The notes below the pieces were generated by a model. The model had not been told where the DNA came from. It saw only the letters and a list, made by a program, of their open reading frames with translations, and ran no database searches. From Nitrososphaerota archaeon (GTDB lineage Archaea > Thermoproteota > Nitrososphaeria > Nitrososphaerales > Gagatemarchaeaceae), in NCBI GenBank assembly GCA_027886975.1, contig JAPCJK010000008.1, positions 1 to 35,410 of the forward strand: a stretch of DNA of 35,410 bases, given 5' to 3'. Below, in pieces: positions 1 to 8,644 of the stretch. The position numbers and the translations under genes were made by a program. How positions within the stretch are numbered: position 1 is the stretch's first letter; every line of letters begins with the position of its first letter.

Positions 1-278
1 ACCATGTCATCCATGGTCTGGGGCCTCTTGGGCCTTGGGGCGAACGAGACGTCGAACTCATTCCTTGCGTTGGGGGTGAGCTCATACCTCCCGTCGGGGA
101 GCTTATTGACGGTCCCTTCTTTGACCATCTTGTCGAGGAGAGGATAGACAGAACCTGCTGTCGGGCGCCACCATCCGCGCGTCATGGATTCGACCCCGTC
201 CATGATCTCGACTCCATTCTTTGGAGATGTCGAAAGAAGAGAGACGACCATCATCCGCAGCCCTCGCCTCCCATGCAT
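1..278 (-). CDS. PadR-family transcriptional regulator (C-terminal part beyond left edge)
   Basis: Minus-strand frame reads MHGRRGLRMMVVSLLSTSPKNGVEIMDGVESMTRGWWRPTAGSVYPLLDKMVKEGTVNKLPDGRYELTPNARNEF; 'GxVYPLLDKMVKEG..' winged-helix signature of PadR. The supplied ORF 103..297 is a different, spurious frame. Confidence 0.88.
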   Translation of the reverse strand, partial: MHGRRGLRMMVVSLLSTSPKNGVEIMDGVESMTRGWWRPTAGSVYPLLDKMVKEGTVNKLPDGRYELTPNARNEFDVSFAPRPKRPQTMDDM

Positions 279-337
279 CGCGAACCTGAAGGGCCACACG
301 AGGTTGAGCGGAGGGTCAAGCTTTATAGGAATTTATG

Positions 338-353
338 TATTGGAATTCCAATA
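338..353. promoter_or_regulatory. perfect 16-bp palindrome TATTGGAATTCCAATA, candidate PadR operator
   Basis: Exact self-reverse-complement in the intergenic region between divergent padR-like gene and SHOCT gene, adjacent to TTTATA at about 322-327. Confidence 0.55.
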
Positions 354-399
354 TGCTTAAATGACCGAGGTATGACCCACGCCCAGGAGGCGAAAACAA

Positions 400-783
400 A
401 TGCAAGGAAATTACAGCGACATGCACCTTCGAAGGCACAGCGTATTCGGCTGGGTTATCGCGAGCATCGTCCTCGTCGCAGTCATAGCGTTCATCGTGGC
501 TCTGGCAACTCACAGCTACCCATATTCTCCTACGACGCCCTACTACGGTTATCCTTTCTTCGGCTGGTTCTTCTTCCCGTTCGGCTTCTTCTTCATCTTC
601 TTCATCATCTTCGCAGTGAGCCGATTCATTTTCTGGCCCTGGGGTTGGGGCGGGGGATGGAGGCGCGGCTACTGGTATCACTATGGGGACGCCCGTGAGA
701 TACTACGCCAGAGGTACGCCAGAGGCGAAATCACGAAGGAGCAGTACGACCAAATGATGAGAGACCTGGAGCAACATCAGTAG
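400..783 (+). CDS. membrane protein with C-terminal SHOCT domain
   Basis: Hydrophobic, aromatic-rich TM segments followed by DAREILRQRYARGEITKEQYDQMMRDLE, the SHOCT motif. Confidence 0.85.
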   Translation: MQGNYSDMHLRRHSVFGWVIASIVLVAVIAFIVALATHSYPYSPTTPYYGYPFFGWFFFPFGFFFIFFIIFAVSRFIFWPWGWGGGWRRGYWYHYGDAREILRQRYARGEITKEQYDQMMRDLEQHQ

Positions 784-867
784 CTCCCGGCCTCATTCCT
801 TTTTCTTAGGAAGTAAAGCAAGCCCAATCGATTTTATCAGGCCCCATTTGCCTCTGAGGAGTAGACT

Positions 868-1344
868 ATGGAAAGGATCGTCATACGCAAAGGCCGCAGG
901 GGCGATGCGAAGGAGTTCGTTGGGTTGGCAGTCGCTCTCGCAAAGTTCGAGCATCTGGACCCACCTTCGGACGCAGGGAGAAAGAGGCTCGTCGAAGATG
1001 TCTTTGAAAAGAAACGAATTAGCCTATTCGTGGCTGCGGAAGGCAATAAGCTCCTCGGATACGCTCTTTACTTTTACACCTATTCGTCCTTCCTGGCGAA
1101 GCCCTCACTCTACCTCGAAGACCTCTTCGTCCTGGAGGAGCATCGGAAGCGGGGGGTGGGGTTCGCGCTCTTCAAACGGTGCGTTGACGAGGCAGTAGCG
1201 AAGGGGTGCGGAAGGATGGAGTGGGCGGTCCTCACCTGGAACGAGAAGGCCCTGCAATTCTACGAGAAGCTCGGAGCTAGAAGGCTGACCGAATGGTACA
1301 CCTACAGGCTAGACGAAAAGAGCTTGGGCACGATTAAACCATAA
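868..1344 (+). CDS. GNAT family N-acetyltransferase
   Basis: LYLEDLFVLEEHRKRGVGFALFKRCVDEAVAKGCGRMEWAVLTWNEKALQFYEKLGA: acetyl-CoA binding motif A and 'NxxAxxFYxKLGA'. Confidence 0.93.
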   Translation: MERIVIRKGRRGDAKEFVGLAVALAKFEHLDPPSDAGRKRLVEDVFEKKRISLFVAAEGNKLLGYALYFYTYSSFLAKPSLYLEDLFVLEEHRKRGVGFALFKRCVDEAVAKGCGRMEWAVLTWNEKALQFYEKLGARRLTEWYTYRLDEKSLGTIKP

Positions 1345-1373
1345 CTTGCCTTGAGAGAGAACCCGATTTAGAA

Positions 1374-1547
1374 GTGGATGCGTTTTTCTCTGACTATGGC
1401 GGGACTATGACACGTCTTGGAGTTCCGAGAGACGAGTCGAACATATTCGCAGGGGTTGAAACCCAGCTGGCGGAGTTCCCAAAAGCAATCCGCATTGCCG
1501 ATGAGTTCGCCTCTCATTGCTTGTTCCCCACGAATACGCCCCCGTGA
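1374..1547 (+). pseudogene. truncated HAD-superfamily (trehalose-phosphatase-like) phosphatase remnant
   Basis: Frame from GTG 1374: VDAFFSDYGGTMTRLGVPRDESNIFAGVETQLAEFPKAIRIADEFASHCLFPTNTPP*; resembles HAD motif I (F-D-x-D-G-T) with the second Asp replaced by Gly, and ends after 57 codons. Confidence 0.5.
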
Positions 1548-1636
1548 GGTCGGGTCACAAAATAGATTTCAAAGCCTTTACAAATATATCGAGGAGGTTC
1601 AGGGCTGAACTGAAGACGTCTTTGACGGAAAGTGTG

Positions 1637-4273
1637 ATGCTTTTCCAGGAAGCACTGGGACGCGACAAGTTCCTTCTTGGCGGAAAAGGATACGGCTTGG
1701 TGGAGATGACGTCGCTGGGACTTCCCGTCCCGCCCGGGTTCGTAATCACCACCGATGTCTGCAAACAGTATTACGGCAACGGGGGGTCGATTCCAGATGG
1801 CCTGTTCGACCAGGTCAGGATGAAGATCGCGGAAGTGGAGGCAAAGACCGGGAAGAAGTTCGGGGGCAAGGAAAGTCCTCTTCTCTTCTCCGTGAGGTCA
1901 GGAGCGCCTTTTTCGATGCCGGGGATGATGGACACCATTCTAAACCTGGGACTCAACGACGAGACCACAGAGAGGCTCGCGGGCATGACTCGAAACGAAG
2001 AGTTCGCCTACGACTCGTACCGGCGTCTTATACAGATGTTCGGGAAGGTCGCCATGGGTGCCGATGCGGAATCATTCGAAAGAATTCTCGCACATCGGAA
2101 AGAGAGGGCTGGAGCCAAGATGGATATCGACCTGTCCCCCGAGGACCTAAAGGGCGTGGCAACGGAGTTCAAACAAGTAATCAAGGCAGAGACCGGCAAG
2201 GAGTTTCCCCAGGACCCGTTTGTTCAGCTAGAGATGGCAGTCGAGGCAGTCCTGAAGTCATGGAACAACGAGCGCGCGAAGGAATACCGAAAGTTCTACC
2301 GGATCAGCGAGGCCTTGGGGACAGCTGTAAACATACAGACCATGGTGTTCGGCAATTTCGGGCAGACTTCAGGTTCCGGAGTAGGCTTCACTCGCAACCC
2401 GTCCACAGGTGAGAAGAAGCTTTTCGGCGAGTACCTTGCGAATTGCCAGGGAGAAGATGTTGTGGCTGGGGTCCGGACCCCAGTGGGAGTCGACAGGATA
2501 GACTCGAAGATCCGCGCGCAGCTCGACGAGGTTGCGAAGAAACTCGAGGCCCACTTCAAGGACATGCAGGACTTCGAATTCACAGTCGAAGACGGAAGGC
2601 TCTACATCCTTCAGACTAGGAACGGAAAGAGGACAGCCCAGGCGGCGGTGAGAATTGCAGTGGAAATGTCAGAAGAAGGGCTGATTTCAAGTCAGGAGTC
2701 CGTAGCCAGGGTAGAGCCCGAAATGCTCGAATCCCTCCTCCATAGGCGCCTGGACCCGACCGCGACTGACAGGCCGCTGGCGAAAGGGTTGGACGCTTCG
2801 CCAGGAGCTGCTTCGGGGGAGGTGGTCTTCGACACGCAGGAGGCAGCGATTGCAGGGATGGGCAGGAAGGTCATTCTAGTAAGGACCGAGACCACTCCAG
2901 AAGACATCAAGGGAATGATCGCTTCACAGGGTATCCTAACCATGAGAGGCGGGATGACGTCGCACGCAGCCGTGGTAGCGAGGGGGATGGGGAAGCCCGC
3001 CGTCGTAGGATGCAGCGAAATCGAAATCTCACCGGACAGAGCATTCTTTACAACTAAGAAGGGGGAAAAGGTCCAGAAAGGAGAGACCATAACAATCGAT
3101 GGCACGACGGGGTCTATCTACAGAGGTCAGGTCAGGATGGTGGAACCTGAGCCAACCCCGGAACTCATGAAGCTTCTGAAGACCGCCGACGGAATCCGAA
3201 GGCTTGGAGTCTGGGCCAATGCAGATACTCCTGAGGCCGCCCGGCAAGCAAGGGAGTTCGGGGCCGAGGGAATCGGGCTATGCAGGACCGAGAGGATGTT
3301 CAACGCGCCAAACAGGCTCCCCATAGTCAGAGACATGATCATGAGCAAGGACGAAAAGGTGAGGAAGGAAAATCTCTACAGACTCTTCCCCTTCCAGCTC
3401 TCGGACTTCAAGGGGATTTTCTCGGCGATGGGTGGAAATCCGGTGGTGGTCCGCCTGCTTGACCTTCCTCTGCACGAGTTCCTGCCTCCGATAGAAGACC
3501 TGATCCTTGAAGTCCAGAGCCAGAAGGAAAAGGGGGCGAGTTCTGAAGAGGTGGAGAAGACAGAAGCGGTACTACTCAGGGTCCGACAACTTGCTGAGCA
3601 CAACCCCATGATTGGTCACCGGGGGTGCAGGTTGGCAGTCACCTACCCCGAAATCTACGAGATGCAAACTAAAGCCATACTGAAAGCGGCTATCGAACTG
3701 TCAAAAGAGGGCATGGAAAGAGCGGAAGTCAAAATCATGATCCCGCTGGTCGCCCTAGCGGGCGAATTCAGGTTCCTACGAGGTGTCGTCGATGCTGCGG
3801 CGGAGAGCACCTTCCGCGAACTAGGAGACCGAGTCCCCTATCAGGTGGGGACGATGATTGAGACGCCGAGGGCCGCGCTCACAGCCTCAGAGATCGCAGA
3901 ATACTCGGATTTCTTCTCTTTCGGGACAAACGATTTGACACAGACGACATTCGGTTTCAGCCGGGACGACGTCGAAGCCAAGTTCATCCCGAAGTACATC
4001 GAAATGGGGATCCTAGCCCAGAGCCCGTTCGACTCAGTGGATGTTGGAGGAGTTGGGAAGCTGGTGCGAAGCGCCGTCGAGAATGGCCGCAGGACCAAGC
4101 CTCATCTAGAAATCGGCATCTGCGGGGAACATGGAGGGGACCCAAAGAGTATCGCTTTCTTCAACGATGCCGGATTGAATTACGTGAGTTGCTCAGCGTT
4201 CAGGGTCCCGATCGCCCGGTTGGCGGCTGCCCAAGCGGCGATGACTACCAAGACGGCAGCAGTCACGGCATAG
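1637..4273 (+). CDS. ppdK: pyruvate, phosphate dikinase
   Basis: MLFQEALGRDKFLLGGKGYGLVEMTSLGLPVPPGF..., phospho-His loop GGMTSHAAVVARGMGKPAVVGC, C-terminal PEP-binding barrel (GTMIETPRAAL, SFGTNDLTQTTFGFSRDD). Start trimmed from ORF start 1517 because a TATA-like ctttacaaata lies at about 1576-1588. Confidence 0.97.
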   Translation: MLFQEALGRDKFLLGGKGYGLVEMTSLGLPVPPGFVITTDVCKQYYGNGGSIPDGLFDQVRMKIAEVEAKTGKKFGGKESPLLFSVRSGAPFSMPGMMDTILNLGLNDETTERLAGMTRNEEFAYDSYRRLIQMFGKVAMGADAESFERILAHRKERAGAKMDIDLSPEDLKGVATEFKQVIKAETGKEFPQDPFVQLEMAVEAVLKSWNNERAKEYRKFYRISEALGTAVNIQTMVFGNFGQTSGSGVGFTRNPSTGEKKLFGEYLANCQGEDVVAGVRTPVGVDRIDSKIRAQLDEVAKKLEAHFKDMQDFEFTVEDGRLYILQTRNGKRTAQAAVRIAVEMSEEGLISSQESVARVEPEMLESLLHRRLDPTATDRPLAKGLDASPGAASGEVVFDTQEAAIAGMGRKVILVRTETTPEDIKGMIASQGILTMRGGMTSHAAVVARGMGKPAVVGCSEIEISPDRAFFTTKKGEKVQKGETITIDGTTGSIYRGQVRMVEPEPTPELMKLLKTADGIRRLGVWANADTPEAARQAREFGAEGIGLCRTERMFNAPNRLPIVRDMIMSKDEKVRKENLYRLFPFQLSDFKGIFSAMGGNPVVVRLLDLPLHEFLPPIEDLILEVQSQKEKGASSEEVEKTEAVLLRVRQLAEHNPMIGHRGCRLAVTYPEIYEMQTKAILKAAIELSKEGMERAEVKIMIPLVALAGEFRFLRGVVDAAAESTFRELGDRVPYQVGTMIETPRAALTASEIAEYSDFFSFGTNDLTQTTFGFSRDDVEAKFIPKYIEMGILAQSPFDSVDVGGVGKLVRSAVENGRRTKPHLEIGICGEHGGDPKSIAFFNDAGLNYVSCSAFRVPIARLAAAQAAMTTKTAAVTA

Positions 4274-4303
4274 AATCGCTTAGTCGAGAAGGCGCTGAAA
4301 GCA

Positions 4304-4789
4304 TCAGGCGCCAGTTTCGGTGAGAAACACCTTGTTCGACTCCACAATCTCGTTGACTGCCTTCTCCCATCCCTTGCGCTCGGCGGGCGACTTCGTAATC
4401 AGCCTGCGTACGATGCTGTAGAGTTCGTCCAGACCGGCGGCTCCCATGCCCGCCTTGTCAACGGCCGACACAAATTCGGGGTCCTGAATGTTGATGGTGT
4501 AGCCATTCTTTTTGAGGAAAACGAGTCCCAGCACGAGCGCCGTCCTTTTATTCCCGGCCCGAAAGTATTGGCCGCTTGCGGCCTTGAAGACAAGCAGGGC
4601 CGCCTTGTCAGTCACTGCATCTTCGAATTCCTGGTTGTCGGCGCGGAGCTCCACCTCCTTCACAAGTTCGGACAGTTTCGTGCCGTCGGCCGTCGAGTAT
4701 TCGCAGGGTTCCCCGGTCAAGGCGACCACATCCCTGTTCACGCTGACGACAGCCTCGAAGTCCATGTGGTGGACTGTACGCTTGCCCAC
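4304..4789 (-). CDS. Doc/Fic-family protein with altered catalytic motif (QYFRAGNKRTA)
   Basis: KAASGQYFRAGNKRTALVLGLVFLKKNGYTI matches the Doc-type Hx(F)xx(A/G)NKRTA loop, but Gln occupies the His position. Confidence 0.82.
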   Translation of the reverse strand: MGKRTVHHMDFEAVVSVNRDVVALTGEPCEYSTADGTKLSELVKEVELRADNQEFEDAVTDKAALLVFKAASGQYFRAGNKRTALVLGLVFLKKNGYTINIQDPEFVSAVDKAGMGAAGLDELYSIVRRLITKSPAERKGWEKAVNEIVESNKVFLTETGA

Positions 4790-4869
4790 GGTCTTCTACC
4801 TAACTGAGTCTGATATAACCAGAACCATCGTCGGCGCTTAAATGCTCGGGGGTGCGAGCCTCGCCTAGC

Positions 4870-4943
4870 GGGGTCGTCGTCTAGCTTGGCAGGATACTTG
4901 CTTGGGGTGCAAGTGGTCGTGGGTTCGAATCCCACCGACCCCA
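4870..4943 (+). tRNA. tRNA-Pro (anticodon GGG)
   Basis: Acceptor GGGGTCG/CGACCCC, anticodon stem-loop CTTGC-TTGGGGT-GCAAG, T arm GTGGG-TTCGAAT-CCCAC, discriminator A; 3' CCA not encoded. Confidence 0.95.
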
Positions 4944-5010
4944 TTCTTCCTGATGGATTTCTGCTCCAGGCCTAAACCAAAATGGGAGGACATCTCGTGT
5001 AGGACCGCGA

Positions 5011-5805
5011 TCAGCCGTCGTCGAGCTTGAGATGACCGAGAATCTTCGCGTAGGCGAAGTCCGAGAGATCGTGTTTGTATTCGGCCAGGAGGCTCAAAAG
5101 AGTCTTTGTCTCCCTGATTCCCAGTGTTCTTCTGAACATTGGAGAAATGGCTCCCCCGATCAGCAGGTATTGGGCGGCTGTGGTGACGTTTCTTGGCTTC
5201 CTCGCTGTCCCTGCCGATTCGAAGTCTATGATCCATGGTTTTCCTTCGGCGACGACAGCGTGCTTCCTGAGGTTGCTGAGCTGGCCATGGTCTATGCCGA
5301 TGATGTCGAGCTTCCTGCACTGGTTCAGTAGAGAATGGAGGAGATCTCTTGCCCGTTGACGCCTCCCGGTCCCCGGAAGACTCTTGATCCAATCGCCAAT
5401 CTCTTGAGATTCGAGGAGCTTCATCAGGATTAGGTCCTTGGAGTGGGAGTAGACTGTAGGTCCAACCCCAACACGGTTCGCATGAGTCGTTATCCTAAAC
5501 TCCTGCTCCATGTCAGGCCTGTTTGCGTCGGTCCGCCGGATCTTGAGAGCGCGCAACTCCCCATTGGCCCAGGCCCTGACCACTACCCCAACGGTGCCCA
5601 TTCCAAGTATGCCCAGTCGGCCCACTTTTGCGTGGCCCTCGAAGACAATCTCATCCACGCCCAGCGCCGATAGCTGCTTGATCCTGGACTTCGCCTCGCG
5701 GAGAGAGATTCGGGGATAAGTGAGGATCTGGATGTACGGCGTCCTGACCAGCGCGTCGATGCTAGCGCGTTCCGACGGCATCGGAAGTGATTTCTCTGAT
5801 ACCAT
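5011..5805 (-). CDS. predicted archaeal Ser/Thr protein kinase (COG2112-like)
   Basis: GMGTVGVVVRAWANGELRALKIRR (nucleotide loop and Lys), GIDHGQLSNLRKHAVV...PWIIDFESAG (catalytic and DFE motifs). Overlaps the end of cca. Confidence 0.85.
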   Translation of the reverse strand: MVSEKSLPMPSERASIDALVRTPYIQILTYPRISLREAKSRIKQLSALGVDEIVFEGHAKVGRLGILGMGTVGVVVRAWANGELRALKIRRTDANRPDMEQEFRITTHANRVGVGPTVYSHSKDLILMKLLESQEIGDWIKSLPGTGRRQRARDLLHSLLNQCRKLDIIGIDHGQLSNLRKHAVVAEGKPWIIDFESAGTARKPRNVTTAAQYLLIGGAISPMFRRTLGIRETKTLLSLLAEYKHDLSDFAYAKILGHLKLDDG

Positions 5806-7084
5806 TTTGCAACCACCGCTCTTTGGATGCTGTGCGCGTCAGCGACTCGCCATGCAGCACGGATGCGCTCTTCTTCATGCCGGCTTGAAGCTCGCGCGAA
5901 GTCCCCGCAGGTCCGGACCTCCCCTTTGCGACATCATTCAGCAGTTCGAAGAGTCTAGTGTGCCTCCTGCGCCTTAGAAGCCTAACCCTGGCGTCCTCGT
6001 CTACCCAGACCAGCTTCGACTCCTTTGCGTTTGAACGAATGAATGCCTCGACGTCTTTCCTCCTGTCAACCGTTGGTCCGACCCGCTGTTCAATGGGCGG
6101 GAGTTCCCTGATTTCAGGAATGATGAGGATGGCGCTTCTTTCTGAATTGTTAGAAGCGGCCATAGACCTAGCAACCCTAAACCCGTGGATTTCGATGTGT
6201 CTGACCACATGTTTGGTCGTCTTCCTCAGCTCCCCCCAAAGGGTGTCTTCGCTCAGCCATCTGTGGGAGAAGACCACCGCCACCACCGAACCGCTCATCC
6301 CTGGGTGAGCCCTGCCTGACATTCTGCGGAAGAAGGCCAGTTCGGGGCGCCTTAGAAACTCTCTGGCGGCGAGGACCATCTTGCCGAGGCTTTCCCCAGA
6401 AACTGCAGTCCCCAGGTCCCTGCTGTCGTCCACGGGGTCTGGGAGAGTGAAAATCCTGTCCTCCCTGGATGGCTTGTAATTTGCGAACCAGCGGAGGACC
6501 CCCTCAAGATTCTTCTGTTTCATTACGAGTACTTCCGCCACGTATCCGCTGAACCCTCGCCTCTGTATTTCGGCACCATAGACTCCCACGCCACTCATGA
6601 ACGACTTGAGCAACCTGACATGAGTCTTCATCGATTCTCGGAAGTTCTTTACCACTTCAACGTGGAAAGGGGACCTGTCAGCCGCGCTCTTCCACTGACC
6701 TTTCTTCACCGCGTAGCATGGAACGATGTTGACCCTGACGCCTTCAACGGTCGCTTCAGTGTAGGGATGTTGGGCAAATTTCTTCCCGCGAGGGTATCCC
6801 CGTGTGGCCAGAGCCCCCACCTCCAGCCCGATCCTTTCGAAGTCTTCATCTGTGACAGAAGGATCAATTTTGACAAAGATATCCAGGTCGACGTTACCCC
6901 GGAGCCATGTCCCCTTGGCGAAGGAGCCTCCGAGCAGCACGCCTCTGGTCTCCGGAAACCTTCTGGCTGCCTTCCTCGTCTTTGATAGGAGCACCCGCGC
7001 AAGGGCCCCCATATTCGCAATCTCCGAAGGTGACGGAGTTACGTGTTTTCCTGCCTCGGCTGCAATACTGGAGAGGCGGTTCAA
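5762..7084 (-). CDS. cca: archaeal (class I) CCA tRNA nucleotidyltransferase
   Basis: GVLLGGSFAKGTWLRGNVDLDIFVKIDP nucleotidyltransferase motif followed by archaeal CCA-enzyme-like sequence. Confidence 0.95.
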   Translation of the reverse strand: MNRLSSIAAEAGKHVTPSPSEIANMGALARVLLSKTRKAARRFPETRGVLLGGSFAKGTWLRGNVDLDIFVKIDPSVTDEDFERIGLEVGALATRGYPRGKKFAQHPYTEATVEGVRVNIVPCYAVKKGQWKSAADRSPFHVEVVKNFRESMKTHVRLLKSFMSGVGVYGAEIQRRGFSGYVAEVLVMKQKNLEGVLRWFANYKPSREDRIFTLPDPVDDSRDLGTAVSGESLGKMVLAAREFLRRPELAFFRRMSGRAHPGMSGSVVAVVFSHRWLSEDTLWGELRKTTKHVVRHIEIHGFRVARSMAASNNSERSAILIIPEIRELPPIEQRVGPTVDRRKDVEAFIRSNAKESKLVWVDEDARVRLLRRRRHTRLFELLNDVAKGRSGPAGTSRELQAGMKKSASVLHGESLTRTASKERWLQNGIREITSDAVGTR

Positions 7085-7638
7085 ACGAGAGGATAATCTC
7101 CGAGGTCTGTGTATGCGGGACCGCCGGGGGAGAGGACGCTCGACTTGAGTTTCAGGTGGGACAACCTCACCTCGCCGAATGGCCTGTCAGAATTGTCACT
7201 CAGAAATTGCTCCAATTGACGCAAGTTGCGCCCCGACCGGACTCTTCCCAGAGTGACATGGGCGCGGAAGGGCCTCTCGTCTCTTTCGCCAATTCCTTCG
7301 AGTGAGTCGATTACTTGCTGCGCGACTGGCGCGACCAGCGCCTCGTGGTCGCGGGAGACCCCGGCCCAGACCACCCTGGCCCTGGACGGGTTGGGGAAGG
7401 CACCGGCCCCTCTGACCTCCACGTCTATGCCTTTCAAAACAAGACTCCCAAGCCTTGAGCCGACCTCGGCCGCCTGTGATTCGCTTATTTCACCCAAGAA
7501 TTTCACCGTGAAGTGCAGATTCTGTCTCCCGACGAGTTTGATGTCCGCACCCGTGGCTCTCAGCTCTTCCTGAAACCGGACGAGAGAGTCGAGGGCAGGG
7601 TTTGAAATCTCCAATGCGACGAAGGCGCGCAACGTCAT
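7081..7638 (-). CDS. thpR: RNA 2',3'-cyclic phosphodiesterase (2'-5' RNA ligase family)
   Basis: Two HxTx motifs: HFTVKFLGE and HVTLGRVRSG; 4-bp overlap with cca. Confidence 0.95.
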   Translation of the reverse strand: MTLRAFVALEISNPALDSLVRFQEELRATGADIKLVGRQNLHFTVKFLGEISESQAAEVGSRLGSLVLKGIDVEVRGAGAFPNPSRARVVWAGVSRDHEALVAPVAQQVIDSLEGIGERDERPFRAHVTLGRVRSGRNLRQLEQFLSDNSDRPFGEVRLSHLKLKSSVLSPGGPAYTDLGDYPLV

Positions 7639-7692
7639 TCAGCAAGGACTAGTTGCTTTAAATTCGCTCTTGGTCGGCCGGGGGTCAATAGG

Positions 7693-8247
7693 TTGCTCCG
7701 CATAGTCGCAGTCACTGGGATGCCGGGGGCAGGCAAGTCTACGGCAGCCCAGGCCCTAGTCCAAAGGGGGTGGAAGAGAGTGGTCATGGGCGACGTGATT
7801 CGTGCCGAGACGAAAAGGCGTGGTCTCGAGCCGGATGCGAAGAATACAGGTGATGTCATGAAGCTCCTGAGAAGAGAGTACGGCGAGGCGGCGGTAGCCG
7901 ACCTCTGCTTGAAGGAGATAAAGAAGGAGGGCGCAGAGAAGGTGGTGGTTGACGGAATCAGATCGATGGCGGAGGTTGACGAATTCAGAAAGAAGGCAGC
8001 GGTTTTGTTGGTCGCGGTTCACGCTTCTCCAACGAGGCGATACGAATTGCTGAAGGAAAGGGGGAGGAAGGATGACCCGCTGACCCACAATATGTTCCTC
8101 CAGAGGGACAGGAGGGAACTGGGGGTGGGGATAGGGGAGGCGATAGCTCTCGCGGACGAAACAATCTCCAACCAACACACTTCCCCTGACAAGCTTACAG
8201 CAGAGATGGCCGATGTGGTAGGGCGCTGGGAAAATGTCTCAGATTAA
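7693..8247 (+). CDS. UPF0200-type P-loop nucleotide kinase-like protein
   Basis: MLRIVAVTGMPGAGKSTAAQAL Walker A, MGDVIRAETKRRGLEP, DDPLTHNMFLQRDRRELGVGIGEAIALAD; TTG start. Confidence 0.9.
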   Translation: MLRIVAVTGMPGAGKSTAAQALVQRGWKRVVMGDVIRAETKRRGLEPDAKNTGDVMKLLRREYGEAAVADLCLKEIKKEGAEKVVVDGIRSMAEVDEFRKKAAVLLVAVHASPTRRYELLKERGRKDDPLTHNMFLQRDRRELGVGIGEAIALADETISNQHTSPDKLTAEMADVVGRWENVSD

Positions 8248-8644
8248 TTTCAGCGCAATGATTACTCTAAAGGCGACCATCTCGCCCTCGGAGGACCCAG
8301 CCAAGGTCGTTGGCGCCCTTGAGAAGGTTACAGGACAAACAATCGATGTAGTAACTTCAGGCCCTCGCGTCGCTAAGTTGGTTACGGACCAAGCAAACAC
8401 ACTGATTCGTATTAGGGACCAGCTGAGGGACAGGCATGTAAGGTCGGCGGCGAGAAGGCGGCTCCTGTTCAATCGAGAAAATAACTCGACCTCGCTAATG
8501 CTGAACAGGCAAGCCGCTACGACGGGCGTTTTGGCGATATGTGGGAGTCCGGAGGAATCTTCACTAGGCCCGATTTACTTGACGATTGAATCGGAGAAGC
8601 TTGACGCCGTCATTGACTGGCTGACTTCCTACTCAGACGGATAA
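8234..8644 (+). CDS. UPF0201 / RNA-binding domain-containing protein
   Basis: ATISPSEDPAKVVGALEKVTG... RDQLRDRHVRSAARRRLLFNRENNSTSLMLNRQAAT; overlaps the upstream UPF0200 gene, an archaeal pairing. Confidence 0.85.
   Translation: MSQINFSAMITLKATISPSEDPAKVVGALEKVTGQTIDVVTSGPRVAKLVTDQANTLIRIRDQLRDRHVRSAARRRLLFNRENNSTSLMLNRQAATTGVLAICGSPEESSLGPIYLTIESEKLDAVIDWLTSYSDG

Noticed and set aside
4512-4841. Possible antitoxin ORF next to the Doc/Fic gene
   Set aside because: Plus-strand ORFs here are antisense shadow frames, Ser/Thr-rich without antitoxin features; no same-strand partner found.
4865-5392. 175-aa minus-strand ORF
   Set aside because: Runs through the tRNA-Pro gene and overlaps the COG2112 kinase in another frame; not credible.
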